Shown here: positions 35,414 to 46,872 of the stretch, one piece after another
Layout: each line of letters starts with the position of its first letter
How positions within the stretch are numbered: the stretch's first letter is position 1
Assembly: GCF_000420485.1 (NCBI RefSeq)
Contig: NZ_ATVA01000018.1
Coordinates: forward strand, 1-64,000
Direction: 5' to 3'
DNA length: 64,000 bases
DNA from: Paucidesulfovibrio longus DSM 6739
Lineage (GTDB): Bacteria > Desulfobacterota > Desulfovibrionia > Desulfovibrionales > Desulfovibrionaceae
Made by a program: the position numbers and the translations under genes
Notes under the pieces: model-generated
The model's input: only the letters and a program-made list of their open reading frames with translations
What the model was told of the DNA's origin: nothing
The model's database searches: none

Positions 35414-35440
35414 GACAGCCTCGGCAAAGTGAGATAAAGC
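35412..35440 (+). promoter_or_regulatory. Probable promoter of the ATP synthase operon
   Basis: TTGACA at 35412-35417 (perfect -35) is followed at 17-bp spacing by TAAAGC, a weak -10. A transcript would start near 35447, 40 bases before the first atp gene. The -10 box is poor, so extra factors may help. Confidence 0.45.
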
Positions 35441-35487
35441 GCAAGCACTTTGACCCAAATTTCACAACCTCAGTCGGGGGAGAGCGT

Positions 35488-35910
35488 ATGGTTATACCTG
35501 ATAAATCAATCTTCATCCAATTCGTCAACTTCGTGCTGATGCTGATCCTGCTGAACTGGGTTCTCATCAAACCCATCCGCGGCATCATTCAGAAGCGCAA
35601 GGAGTTGATGGCCGAGCAGATGGGCGGCATCGAAAAGTTCACCTCCGAGGCCGAGACCAAGCTCAAGGACTATGAAGCCGCTCTGGACGCCGCCCGCAAG
35701 GACGGCATGGAAATCCGCAGCCAGCTCAAGGGTGAAGGCTCCGCCAAGGAGCAGGAGATCATGTCCGCCGCCGGTGCTCAGGCCGCAGCCACGCTGCGCG
35801 AGGCCGAGGCGAAGATCGAGGCCGAGACGAACAGCGCCATGGACGCGCTGAAGAAGAGCGTTGACGGCTACGCGCAGAAGGCCACGAACAAGATTCTTGG
35901 CCAGGCATAA
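35488..35910 (+). CDS. atpF': ATP synthase F0 subunit b'
   Basis: The product is 140 aa with one N-terminal membrane helix (about 9-25) and a long Ala/Glu/Lys-rich coiled coil. Two b-type genes in tandem (this and the next) mean a b/b' heterodimer stalk rather than a b2 homodimer. It anchors the F1 head through the delta subunit. There is no atpB or atpE here. Confidence 0.9.
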   Translation: MVIPDKSIFIQFVNFVLMLILLNWVLIKPIRGIIQKRKELMAEQMGGIEKFTSEAETKLKDYEAALDAARKDGMEIRSQLKGEGSAKEQEIMSAAGAQAAATLREAEAKIEAETNSAMDALKKSVDGYAQKATNKILGQA

Positions 35911-35933
35911 CAGACGGTAAGGAGGGGTTCGTT

Positions 35934-36548
35934 TTGAAATTGAGACGGTTCGCACTCTGGGCGTTGGTCGCCGCCTTCGTGCTGGGACTTGTTGGCGTCG
36001 CATACGCCACGGGCGCCGGCGCAGAAGCGGCTGAAGCAGCGCACGAGGGAGGTCATGCGGAGGCTCACGGCATCCCCTGGGGCAACTTTGCTGCTCGCGT
36101 CGCCAACCTGGTGATCTTCATCGGCATCATCTGGTGGGCTGCCGGCAGCAAGCTGAAGGCTTTCTTCGGCGGACGCAAGGGCGAAATCCGCGAAGAGCTG
36201 AACAGCCTCGAGGTTCGCAAAGCCGAAGCCGAAGAGAAGCTCAAGGGCGTCGAGCGCGGCATCGCCAACCTCAACCAGGAAAAGCAGAAAATCCTCGACG
36301 AGGCCAAGAAGCAGGGCGAAGCCCTCAAGGTCGCCATCATCGAGAAGGCCGAGCGCGACGCCGAGTCCATGAAGGAACAGGCCAAGCGCACCGCCGAGAA
36401 CGAAGCCAAGGCCGCCATCGACAAGATGCGCGGTGAAATGGCCGAGCTCGTGGCGGACGCGGCTGCGACGATGGTCAAGCAGCAGCTTTCCGAAAAGGAC
36501 CATGAGCGTCTTGTGGACGAATACTTAACAAAGGTGGTGCTCAATTGA
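35934..36548 (+). CDS. atpF: ATP synthase F0 subunit b
   Basis: The product is 204 aa starting with TTG (35934) behind AAGGAGGGG with ideal spacing. The N-terminus adds a signal-like hydrophobic stretch (5-25), then a His-rich linker and the true membrane helix near 42-60, then the peripheral-stalk coiled coil. The extra N-terminal hydrophobic stretch is longer than in most b subunits. It overlaps atpH by four bases (TTGA). Confidence 0.9.
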   Translation: MKLRRFALWALVAAFVLGLVGVAYATGAGAEAAEAAHEGGHAEAHGIPWGNFAARVANLVIFIGIIWWAAGSKLKAFFGGRKGEIREELNSLEVRKAEAEEKLKGVERGIANLNQEKQKILDEAKKQGEALKVAIIEKAERDAESMKEQAKRTAENEAKAAIDKMRGEMAELVADAAATMVKQQLSEKDHERLVDEYLTKVVLN

Positions 36549-37096
36549 CCGGGAACGTTGTAGCTCGCAGATACGCCAAAGCTCTTTTCGCCGTGGGACA
36601 GAAGTCCGGCGGAGAAGCGCTTGACGCGTTCGGCAAGGAGTTGTCCGCGCTCGCCGGTGTTCTCGACGGTTCGCCCGAGGCGTTCTCGTTCTTCAAGAAC
36701 CCCGCCTTCAGCGCCGAAGAAAAGAAATCGGTTCTGAAAAAGCTCGCGGAAAAGGTCGCTGTCGGACAGATGATGCAAAACTTTTGCGATCTGCTGGCCG
36801 ACAAGGACCGGGTGGATGTCCTGCCTTGTATCGCCGAAGATTTCCAGAGCATGCTCGACCAGGAAAACGGCGTCATCGCCGGTTCCCTGGTGACCGCGTT
36901 TGAGCTCTCCGACGGCCGCAAGAAGGAGCTCACCGACAAGCTGGAAAAGCAGACCGGCAAGAAACTCGATCTGGATTTCGCCACCGATGCGGATATCCTC
37001 GGCGGCGTCGTGCTCAAAGTTGGCGACAAAGTGCTGGACGCGAGCCTCCGCGCTCAGCTCGACATTTTGAAAGAACAGATCAAAAGGGGTGAGTAG
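36545..37096 (+). CDS. atpH: ATP synthase F1 subunit delta
   Basis: The product is 183 aa from a TTG that overlaps the atpF stop. The family pattern A-R-R-Y-A-K-A-L-F opens the N-terminal six-helix bundle and L-G-G-V-V near 158 marks the C-terminal part. It joins the stalk to the alpha3beta3 head. Confidence 0.92.
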   Translation: MTGNVVARRYAKALFAVGQKSGGEALDAFGKELSALAGVLDGSPEAFSFFKNPAFSAEEKKSVLKKLAEKVAVGQMMQNFCDLLADKDRVDVLPCIAEDFQSMLDQENGVIAGSLVTAFELSDGRKKELTDKLEKQTGKKLDLDFATDADILGGVVLKVGDKVLDASLRAQLDILKEQIKRGE

Positions 37097-37100
37097 GGCC

Positions 37101-38609
<1,509 letters not shown>

Positions 38610-38625
38610 CCCTGGGAGGTGACTT

Positions 38626-39501
38626 ATGGCATCACTTAGGGACGTACAAAACAAGATCGCCAGCGTCAAAAAGACGAAGCAGATCACCAAGGCCATGAAC
38701 ATGGTGGCCTCGGCGAAGCTGCGCAAGGCGCAGGAGCGGATCGAAAGATTCCGCCCCTACGCTGCGAAGTTCTATGAGATGCTGCGCGAACTGGCCGGCG
38801 GGGCCGATCCCTCCGTGCATCCTCTTCTCGAGGTGCGCGAAGAGGTCAAGACCTGCGGCATCGTATTGGCAACCTCCGACCGCGGCCTGTGCGGCAGCTT
38901 CAACGCCAACCTGATCAAGGCGGGACTGAAGCTGGCGGCCCAGAAGAAGGCCGAGGGCAAAGAGGTCAAGTTCTACTGCGTCGGCAAAAAGGGCAACGAT
39001 GCGGTTCGCAAGCTGGAGTATGAAATCGTCAAGGGCTATCGCGATGCGATGGGCAGCTTCGATTTCACGCTCGGCATGGAAGTGGGCAACATGATCATTG
39101 ATGCCTACATCCAGGGCGAACTCGACGAAGTCCACCTCGTCTACGGCGAGCTCATCAGCATGGGCAGGCAGGAGCCGGTGGCTCTTCCGCTGCTGCCCCT
39201 TGCTCCCGAGCAGGCCGTCGCCGAGGAAGCTCCCGCCGCGCAGGAATACATCTACGAGCCTTCGGTCGAGGGCTTGCTGGCCGAACTGCTTCCGCGGTTC
39301 ATCAAAGTCCAGGTCTATCGTGGCCTCTTGGACACCTCTGCTTCCGAGCATGCTGCGCGTATGGCTGCCATGGACAATGCGACCAAGGCTTGTGATGATA
39401 TGACCCTGTCTTTGACGCTTCTTTTCAACAAGACGCGCCAGGCGGCTATCACCACGGAACTCATGGACATCGTCGGCGGCGCTGAAGCGCTCAAAGGATA
39501 A
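38626..39501 (+). CDS. atpG: ATP synthase F1 subunit gamma
   Basis: The product is 291 aa, the rotor shaft. The N-terminal helix (M-A-S-L-R-D-V-Q-N-K-I) and the C-terminal helix (T-R-Q-A-A-I-T-T-E-L-M-D-I-V-G-G) that fill the beta3 core are intact. An insertion of about 20 residues (Ala/Glu/Pro-rich) near 190-210 is a family-variable loop. Confidence 0.96.
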   Translation: MASLRDVQNKIASVKKTKQITKAMNMVASAKLRKAQERIERFRPYAAKFYEMLRELAGGADPSVHPLLEVREEVKTCGIVLATSDRGLCGSFNANLIKAGLKLAAQKKAEGKEVKFYCVGKKGNDAVRKLEYEIVKGYRDAMGSFDFTLGMEVGNMIIDAYIQGELDEVHLVYGELISMGRQEPVALPLLPLAPEQAVAEEAPAAQEYIYEPSVEGLLAELLPRFIKVQVYRGLLDTSASEHAARMAAMDNATKACDDMTLSLTLLFNKTRQAAITTELMDIVGGAEALKG

Positions 39502-40917
<1,416 letters not shown>

Positions 40918-40928
40918 AAGAGGTGGTC

Positions 40929-41351
40929 ATGGCTAATACCATCCTTCTGGAAATCGTCACGCCCGATCGGAAAGTGCTGTCCGAGGACGTGGAATATGTG
41001 GGAGCGCCCGGTGCTCTCGGCGAGTTCGGCGTATTGCCGAACCACATTCCCTTCCTCTCCGCTCTGGGCATCGGCAACCTGTACTACAAGATCGGCGGCA
41101 AGACGTTCTACGTCTTCGTGGCCGGCGGGTTCGCCGAAGTGAGCGGGACCAAGATGACGGTGCTGGCCGAAGTCGCGGAATTGGCGTCCGAGATCGACAT
41201 CGATCGCGCCCGCAAGGCCCGCGAACGCGCTGAGCAGCGCTCGGCCAAGGCCAAGGAGAACGTGGATTGGGCACGCAACCAGGCTGCCCTTCGCCGCGCG
41301 GTCGCTCGCATGAGCTGCCGCGAGAGCGGTTCCCGCTCCGGCACCTGCTAG
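40929..41351 (+). CDS. atpC: ATP synthase F1 subunit epsilon
   Basis: The product is 140 aa with the N-terminal beta sandwich ([12 protein letters not shown] near 29-40) and a C-terminal two-helix region whose last ~25 residues are Arg- and Ser-rich and end in Cys. It regulates ATPase activity. It closes the operon, with a strong terminator after it. Confidence 0.95.
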   Translation: MANTILLEIVTPDRKVLSEDVEYVGAPGALGEFGVLPNHIPFLSALGIGNLYYKIGGKTFYVFVAGGFAEVSGTKMTVLAEVAELASEIDIDRARKARERAEQRSAKAKENVDWARNQAALRRAVARMSCRESGSRSGTC

Positions 41352-41383
41352 TCTTCTGGCTACGCATCAATACGCCTTAACAA

Positions 41384-41414
41384 GGGGCGAACCGGTCGAC
41401 CGGTTCGCCCCTTT
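41384..41414 (+). terminator. Strong intrinsic terminator of the atp operon
   Basis: GGGGCGAACCGG and CCGGTTCGCCCC form a perfect 12-bp stem around a TCGA loop, followed by TTTCCTTT. Confidence 0.9.
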
Positions 41415-41492
41415 CCTTTGGACGGGCTTGCCATGCGCGCGAGGACAAGCTACGTCATCGGCGACAGTTTCACCCAAAAAGGAGTGAAGTCC

Positions 41493-42875
41493 GTGTTCGA
41501 CAGCAATATCGCCGCGCTTGTGCTGGCGGCGGGCAAGGGAACCCGCATGCATTCCCCGCGGCCCAAGGTTTTGCAGGAGCTGCTCGGCGAGCCCATGCTC
41601 CATTACGTCTACGAGGCGCTTGAGCCGCTGTTCGGCAAGAGCGTGCGGACCGTGGTCGGCCACGGCCGCGACGAGGTCGCCGCGCGGTTTCCGAATTGGC
41701 GCGACGGATTCATCGTCCAGGAGCGCCAGCTCGGCACGGGGCACGCCCTCATGGAGTCCATGGACGAGCTGGACCGCATGGGATGCGAAAGCGTCTTCGT
41801 GGTCAACGGGGACACCCCGCTCATCGGCGGCGCGCCGCTGGCCGGCTTTCTCCAGTCCATGAGCCGCGACATGCAGGCCGACGTGGCCTTCATGACCATC
41901 ACCCTCAAGGATCCGGGCGCGTTCGGCCGCGTGATCCGCAAGGAGGGCCACGTCCAGGCCATCGTCGAGGCCAAGGATTACAGCATCGCGGAACACGGCC
42001 CGGCCACGGGCGAGGTCAACGCGGGCATCTACCTGCTGCGCCTGGCCGCCGTGCGCGAGCTGATCGGCGAGCTGACCAACGAGAACAAGAGCGGCGAATA
42101 TTACATCACCGACCTCGTGGACCTGGGCGTGAAGCGGGGCCGGGTGGTCATGGGCTACAACTGCGGCGCGGACCCGAACCTCATGGGCGTGAACTCGCCG
42201 AAGGAGCTGGTCCAGGCCGAATTCAGCCTGCGCAAGAAGATCGTTTCCCAGTGGCTGGACAAGGGCGTGATCATCCACGCGCCCGAAAGCGCCACCATCG
42301 GTCCCGACGTGGTGCTGGAGCCGGGCGCGGAGTTGTACGGGCCTTTCGAGCTGTACGGCAAGACGCATGTGGCCAACGGCGCCGTGGTCCAGTCCAACAC
42401 CTGGATCAAGGACAGCCGGATCGCTGCCGGGGCCGTGGTGCGCGCGTTTTCGCACCTGGAACAGGCCGAAGTGGGCGAGGACTGCGTGGTCGGTCCGTAT
42501 GCCCGGCTTCGTCCGGGCGCGGTGCTCGCGGAGCAGGCCAAGGTGGGCAACTTCTGCGAGGTCAAGAAGGCGAGCATCGGCAAGGGCTCCAAGGTCAGCC
42601 ATCTCACCTACCTCGGTGACGCCGTGATCGGCGCGGGGGTCAACGTGGGCGCGGGCACCATCACCTGCAACTACGACGGCAGGAATAAATTTCAGACCAC
42701 CATCAAGGACGGGGCCTTCATCGGCTCCAATTCCGCGCTGGTGGCCCCGGTGACCGTGGGCGAGAACGCGCTCGTGGGCGCCGGTTCCGTGATCACCAAG
42801 GATGTTCCGGACGGAAATCTGGCCGTGGCCAGGGGCCGACAGGCCAATATCGCCCGCAAGCGCGGGGACTCTTGA
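41493..42875 (+). CDS. glmU: Bifunctional GlmU (UDP-GlcNAc pyrophosphorylase/acetyltransferase)
   Basis: The product is 460 aa from GTG 41493, chosen because AAAAAGGAG lies 8 bases upstream. The N-terminal nucleotidyltransferase domain starts L-A-A-G-K-G-T-R-M; the C-terminal left-handed beta-helix carries the acetyltransferase with repeated hexapeptides (I-G-A-G-V-N, V-G-A-G-T-I). It makes UDP-N-acetylglucosamine for peptidoglycan and lipopolysaccharide in the cytoplasm. It is followed by the ZapB-like gene. Confidence 0.95.
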   Translation: MFDSNIAALVLAAGKGTRMHSPRPKVLQELLGEPMLHYVYEALEPLFGKSVRTVVGHGRDEVAARFPNWRDGFIVQERQLGTGHALMESMDELDRMGCESVFVVNGDTPLIGGAPLAGFLQSMSRDMQADVAFMTITLKDPGAFGRVIRKEGHVQAIVEAKDYSIAEHGPATGEVNAGIYLLRLAAVRELIGELTNENKSGEYYITDLVDLGVKRGRVVMGYNCGADPNLMGVNSPKELVQAEFSLRKKIVSQWLDKGVIIHAPESATIGPDVVLEPGAELYGPFELYGKTHVANGAVVQSNTWIKDSRIAAGAVVRAFSHLEQAEVGEDCVVGPYARLRPGAVLAEQAKVGNFCEVKKASIGKGSKVSHLTYLGDAVIGAGVNVGAGTITCNYDGRNKFQTTIKDGAFIGSNSALVAPVTVGENALVGAGSVITKDVPDGNLAVARGRQANIARKRGDS

Positions 42876-42906
42876 TTTTCGAAAAGGAACCGGATATTAC
42901 GGAAAC

Positions 42907-43083
42907 ATGGAAATCATTGCTCGGCTGGAAAGCAAGTTTGACGAGATGCTAAGCAAAATCAGCGCGTTGGAAGAAGAAAACCAACGCCTGAAGGCACTGG
43001 TCGAGCAGGAAACCGACAACAGGCGGCAGGTGCGGGAACGCATCGAACGCCTCCTGGAGCGGATCGAGGGACAGTCCGGATAA
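42907..43083 (+). CDS. ZapB-like short coiled-coil protein
   Basis: The product is 58 aa, almost wholly heptad-patterned coiled coil (E-I-I-A-R-L-E-S-K-F-D-E-M-L, then L-K-A-L-V-E-Q). It lies 11 bases before zapA, the position where ZapB-like cell-division coiled coils are often found. Sequence alone cannot prove the name. It probably acts in the cytoplasm with ZapA at the division site. Confidence 0.7.
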   Translation: MEIIARLESKFDEMLSKISALEEENQRLKALVEQETDNRRQVRERIERLLERIEGQSG

Positions 43084-43094
43084 GGGGACATGCC

Positions 43095-43343
43095 ATGCCG
43101 CGCTATTCCCTGTCCCTGTGCGGTCTGGAAGTTACCTTCCGGACCGACGCTGAAGCGGACCGCATCGAAGCCGCCAAGGCCCTGCTTGAAGAGCGAGTGA
43201 ACAGCTTGAGCAAGAGCGGTGGCAGCATCAGCAAAGATAAGCTGCTCGCGTGCGTTGCCCTCGGGCTGGCGGATGACTATCTTGAGTCGGAAGCCTCCCG
43301 AAGGCGGATGGAAGAGCGAATCGGCGAGCTTTTGGAGAGATAA
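43095..43343 (+). CDS. zapA: Cell division protein ZapA
   Basis: The product is 82 aa with the ZapA N-terminal strand pattern (P-R-Y-S-L-S-L-C-G-L-E-V-T-F) followed by helices. It bundles FtsZ protofilaments. The 6S RNA gene follows, as it does behind zapA in many proteobacteria, which supports both calls. Confidence 0.9.
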   Translation: MPRYSLSLCGLEVTFRTDAEADRIEAAKALLEERVNSLSKSGGSISKDKLLACVALGLADDYLESEASRRRMEERIGELLER

Positions 43344-43377
43344 ACCGGGCCGATAACAGGCCCGACTGAAAACGTGA

Positions 43378-43560
43378 ATACCCCTGGGGAGTTGGTGATT
43401 GTCCGATGGTTTTTGAGCCAATGTATTCAAAAAGGGATCCAAGCCCAGGCCAACCCCTGTGCATGCCCGGCCTTGCCGGGAAGCCTGACGGTGGCCGGCG
43501 GAGCCCACCTGGTCAAACCAGGTTCAAAACTGACGGCAACACGGCCTCCCGGGGCTCCGT
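43378..43560 (+). ncRNA. ssrS: 6S RNA
   Basis: This ~183-base segment behind zapA has the 6S outline: a terminal stem made from CCCCTGGGGAG and CTCCCGGGG near the two ends, a large open bubble, and internal hairpins GCCCGGCCTTGCCGGG and ACCTGGTCAAACCAGGT. The middle reads like E. coli 6S (GCATGCCCGG, AAGCCTGA, then a hairpin before GTTCAAAACTG). 6S RNA binds the housekeeping RNA polymerase holoenzyme in stationary phase. Exact ends are approximate. Confidence 0.8.
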
Positions 43561-43774
43561 TTAGATAACGGCATGGCGGAAGGCGCGCACGCAAAGGCGT
43601 GAGCGCCCGCCCGCCGTGGTCCGGTCTGCTTCTCTCCCGCCGAAATCCGGTTTCGAGACCGGCTCCTTCCGTATGCACTCACCGAATTGCGAGTGACGAC
43701 CGCCCGTGCGCGAACGCGGCGAGGCGGAAATATCAGGCCGTCGTGCCTGTCAACATACAAACAAGGAGTGCGCC
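43561..43774 (+). other. Intergenic region between 6S RNA and rny, with hairpins only
   Basis: No coding frame with family resemblance is visible. The stretch has small hairpins (CCGGT with ACCGG, CACTC with GAGTG). The 6S 3' trailer and the rny promoter may both be in it. No tRNA folds from it. Confidence 0.5.
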
Positions 43775-45328
43775 ATGTTCGAAGCGCTATTTGTTTTGGC
43801 GGGTCTCGTTGCCGGAGGGGGCACGGGATACCTGCTGCATAGACATATCTCCGCGAAAAAAGTGGGCGATGCCAACGACCTGGCCAAGCGCATCGTCGAG
43901 GAGGCACGCAAGGAAGCGGACGCCCTGAAAAAGGAACTGCGCCTCCAGGCGCAGGACGAGATTTATTCGCAGAAAAAAGAGCAGGAACAGGAGTTCAAGA
44001 ATCGCGAAAGCGAGCTGAAGAAGCAGGAAACCCGTCTTCAGGAAAAAGAGGAACGCCTGGAATCCAAGCTGGAAAAGGTCGCGGGCAAGGAGTCCGAGGT
44101 CAACCAGATGGAGAAGCGGCTCATCAAGCTCGAAAAGGAGCTGGAAGACCGCCGTGAAGACCTCGACCGCCTCTGGGACGAGCACGACCAGAAGCTTCAG
44201 GAAATCTCCGGACTGACCAAGGAAGAGGCGCGCGAGCAGCTCATGACGGAGATCGAGTCGCGCACGCGGCACGAGGCCGGCAAGATGGTCCGCGCCATCG
44301 AGATGGAAGCCAAGGAGACCGCCGATAAAAAAGCCAAGGAAATTCTTTCCCTGGCGCTCCAGCGCTACGCCGGGGAATATGCGGGCGAGCACACCGTCAC
44401 CGCCGTGACCCTGCCTTCCGAGGACATGAAGGGCCGGATCATCGGCCGCGAGGGCCGCAACATCCGTGCGCTGGAAGCCGCCACCGGCGTGGACCTGATC
44501 ATCGACGACACCCCGGAAACCGTGGTGCTCTCCGCGTTCAGCCCGCTGCGCCGCGAAGTGGCCAAGCTCGCGCTCGAACGTCTGATCCACGACGGACGCA
44601 TCCACCCCGCGCGCATCGAGGACATCGTCAAGAAGGTCGAGCAGGAGCTGGAAGTCAAGCTGCGCGAGATCGGCGAACAGGCCACCTTCGACGTGGGCGT
44701 GCACGGCATCCACCCCGATCTGATCAAGCTGCTCGGACAGCTCCAGTACCGCACCAGCTTCTCGCAGAACGTCCTGCACCATTCCCTCGAAGTGGCCTTC
44801 CTCTGCGGCATCATGGCCGCCGAGCTGGGACTCGACGAGAAGCAGGCCAAGCGGGCCGGGCTGCTGCACGACATCGGCAAGGCCGTGGACCACGAGATCG
44901 AAGGCCCCCACGCCACCATCGGCGCGGACCTGGCCAAGAAGCACGGCGAGTCCAAGGCCATCGTGCACGCCATCGCCGCGCACCACGAGGACGTGCCCCC
45001 GCAGTCCATCCTGGCGAACCTGGTCCAGGCCGCAGACTCCCTGTCCGGCGCCCGGCCCGGCGCGCGCAAGGAGCTGCTGGAAAACTACGTCAAGCGTCTT
45101 GAAGAGCTGGAAGGCATCGCCACCGGCTTCCGCGGCGTGGCCAAGGCCTACGCCATCCAGGCGGGCCGAGAAATCCGCGTCATGGTCGATTCCGACCGCG
45201 TGGGCGACGACGACACCTACGTGCTCTGTAAGGACATCTCCGAAAAGATCGAAAACAACATGACCTATCCCGGTCAGATCCGCGTGACCGTGATCCGCGA
45301 GAAGCGCGCCGTGGGATACGCGAAATAA
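43775..45328 (+). CDS. rny: Ribonuclease Y
   Basis: The product is 517 aa from the ATG with AAGGAG 6-7 bases upstream; a longer frame toward 43706 is not preferred. The N-terminal membrane helix (about 4-20) is followed by a long coiled coil (30-200), a KH domain ([12 protein letters not shown] near 220-235) and an HD domain ([10 protein letters not shown] near 366). It is the endonuclease that initiates mRNA decay at the membrane. All motifs are intact. Confidence 0.96.
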   Translation: MFEALFVLAGLVAGGGTGYLLHRHISAKKVGDANDLAKRIVEEARKEADALKKELRLQAQDEIYSQKKEQEQEFKNRESELKKQETRLQEKEERLESKLEKVAGKESEVNQMEKRLIKLEKELEDRREDLDRLWDEHDQKLQEISGLTKEEAREQLMTEIESRTRHEAGKMVRAIEMEAKETADKKAKEILSLALQRYAGEYAGEHTVTAVTLPSEDMKGRIIGREGRNIRALEAATGVDLIIDDTPETVVLSAFSPLRREVAKLALERLIHDGRIHPARIEDIVKKVEQELEVKLREIGEQATFDVGVHGIHPDLIKLLGQLQYRTSFSQNVLHHSLEVAFLCGIMAAELGLDEKQAKRAGLLHDIGKAVDHEIEGPHATIGADLAKKHGESKAIVHAIAAHHEDVPPQSILANLVQAADSLSGARPGARKELLENYVKRLEELEGIATGFRGVAKAYAIQAGREIRVMVDSDRVGDDDTYVLCKDISEKIENNMTYPGQIRVTVIREKRAVGYAK

Positions 45329-45350
45329 GGCGTACGGCATGCCTGGGGGC

Positions 45351-45374
45351 GGGGAACCCGTCACGGGATTCCCC
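45351..45374 (+). repeat. Hairpin behind rny
   Basis: GGGGAACCCG, TCA, CGGG-A-TTCCCC forms a 10-bp stem with one bulged A, directly behind the rny stop. It is followed 38 bases later by the stronger terminator at 45413. Confidence 0.55.
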
Positions 45375-45412
45375 CTCCCCCGGGCTTCCGCTCCGACCTG
45401 AATTTTCCCCTT

Positions 45413-45453
45413 GCGCGGAGCCGTCGGACAAACCGACGGCTCCGCGCGTGTTT
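45413..45453 (+). terminator. Strong hairpin terminator between rny and the YmdB-like gene
   Basis: GCGCGGAGCCGTCGG and CCGACGGCTCCGCGC form a perfect 15-bp stem around ACAAA. The tail GTGTTTG is short in T, so it may be partial and allow read-through into the next gene. Confidence 0.7.
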
Positions 45454-45468
45454 GCGAAGGCCGAAATA

Positions 45469-46257
45469 ATGAAGATACTTTTCCTCGGTGACATCGTGGG
45501 CCGTCCCGGCCGCAAGATCGTCAAGGAACGCCTGCCGCGTCTGCGCGAGTCGCTGGGGCTGGACATGGTCGCGGCCAACGGCGAAAATGCTTCCGGCGGC
45601 CTGGGCCTGTCCGCGAAGAACGCCCGCGAACTGCTGAACGCGGGCGTGGACGTGCTCACCAGCGGCAACCACGTCTGGAAGTTTCAGGACGTGGGCTCGT
45701 TGCTGCGGGGCGAGGCGCGCGTGTTGCGGCCTGCCAACTATCCGCCCGGCGCGCCCGGCAGGGGCGTGGGCATCTACGAGCTGCCGGGCTGCGCTCCCGT
45801 GGCCGTGCTCAACGTCCAGGGCCGCACCTTCATGCCGCCTGTGGATTGTCCGTTCCGCTGCCTGGACGCGCTCCTGGCGGAAGTGCCGGACGAGGTGCGC
45901 GTGCGGCTGGTGGATTTTCACGCCGAGGCCACAAGCGAGAAGATATCGCTCGGCTGGCATCTGGACGACCGGAAGTCCGGCCGGGTCAGCGCCCTTGCCG
46001 GAACGCACACCCATGTGCAGACCAACGACGCGCGCGTGCTGCCGGGCGGCATGGGCTACGTCACGGACCTGGGCATGTGCGGTCCGCGCGACGGCTGCCT
46101 GGGCATGAAGCCGGGGCCCATCGTGCAGCGCTTCCTGAACGGTCTGCCGGCAAAATTCGAGGTCGCGGGCGGGGTTGCGGTTTTACAAGGTGCGCTTTTT
46201 GACATAGACGAATCCACGGGCCGCGCGCGCAGCGTGCGCCTTGTCAATGAAACTTGA
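45469..46257 (+). CDS. ymdB: YmdB/TIGR00282-type metallophosphoesterase
   Basis: The product is 262 aa from M-K-I-L-F-L-G-D-I-V-G-R-P-G, the first metal-binding strand. Further ligands are N-G-E-N-A-S-G-G, G-N-H-V-W and H-T-H-V-Q-T-N-D. This family cleaves cyclic nucleotides and small phosphodiesters and is often paired with RNase Y, as here. Function in this group is inferred from B. subtilis YmdB. Confidence 0.9.
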   Translation: MKILFLGDIVGRPGRKIVKERLPRLRESLGLDMVAANGENASGGLGLSAKNARELLNAGVDVLTSGNHVWKFQDVGSLLRGEARVLRPANYPPGAPGRGVGIYELPGCAPVAVLNVQGRTFMPPVDCPFRCLDALLAEVPDEVRVRLVDFHAEATSEKISLGWHLDDRKSGRVSALAGTHTHVQTNDARVLPGGMGYVTDLGMCGPRDGCLGMKPGPIVQRFLNGLPAKFEVAGGVAVLQGALFDIDESTGRARSVRLVNET

Positions 46258-46272
46258 GCGGAACGTGAGGCG

Positions 46273-46860
46273 ATGATGCGGAGCGTATGCGTTTTTCTGG
46301 GCTCCTGCCCCGGCAGCGACCCCGTCTATGTGGCGCGGGCGCAGGAGCTGGCGCGCCTTGTGGCGCGGCGGGGCATGACCCTGGTCTACGGCGGGTCCAA
46401 TGTGGGCTGCATGGGCAAGCTAGCGGACGCTGCCCTGGCCGAGGGCGGCCGGGTCGTGGGCGTGATTCCGAAGGTTCTTCGGGACAAGGAAATCGCGCAC
46501 AACGGCCTCAGCGAACTGCACGTGGTCGAGGGCATGATGGAGCGCAAGCGCCTGCTGCTCGATCTCTCGGAAGGCTTCATCAGCATTCCCGGCGGGATGG
46601 GCACCATGGACGAGTTCTTCGAGGCCCTGACCTGGACCCAGCTTGGGCTGCATGACAAGCCCAACGGGCTCTTGAACGTGAACGGATATTACGACCATCT
46701 GCTGGCGTTTTTGGAACATGGCGCGGACCACGGCTTCATCCGTCCGCAGCATCGGGGCCTCTGGCTGGTGGACGGCGAGCCCGAAGCGCTGCTGGAGAGG
46801 ATGGAGGCCTGGAAGCCGGTGCGGGGCGGAAAATGGGCCGAGCGGCCCGATCTGGACTAA
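46273..46860 (+). CDS. LOG-family (TIGR00730) protein
   Basis: The product is 195 aa with the signature P-G-G-M-G-T-M-D-E-F near 100-110 and a nucleotide-binding opening V-C-V-F-L-G-S-C-P-G. Members hydrolyse nucleotide monophosphate N-glycosidic bonds (the cytokinin-activating LOG activity) or are lysine-decarboxylase-like by annotation only. ATG 46273 or 46276 are both possible; the second has better spacing to GAGG. It probably belongs to one operon with the neighbouring genes. Confidence 0.88.
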   Translation: MMRSVCVFLGSCPGSDPVYVARAQELARLVARRGMTLVYGGSNVGCMGKLADAALAEGGRVVGVIPKVLRDKEIAHNGLSELHVVEGMMERKRLLLDLSEGFISIPGGMGTMDEFFEALTWTQLGLHDKPNGLLNVNGYYDHLLAFLEHGADHGFIRPQHRGLWLVDGEPEALLERMEAWKPVRGGKWAERPDLD

Positions 46861-46872
46861 CGGAGTTTGGAG

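Noticed and set aside
43600-43720. tRNA gene behind 6S RNA
   Set aside because: A T-arm-like CCGGTTTCGAGACCGG is present but no acceptor, D or anticodon stem can be drawn around it.
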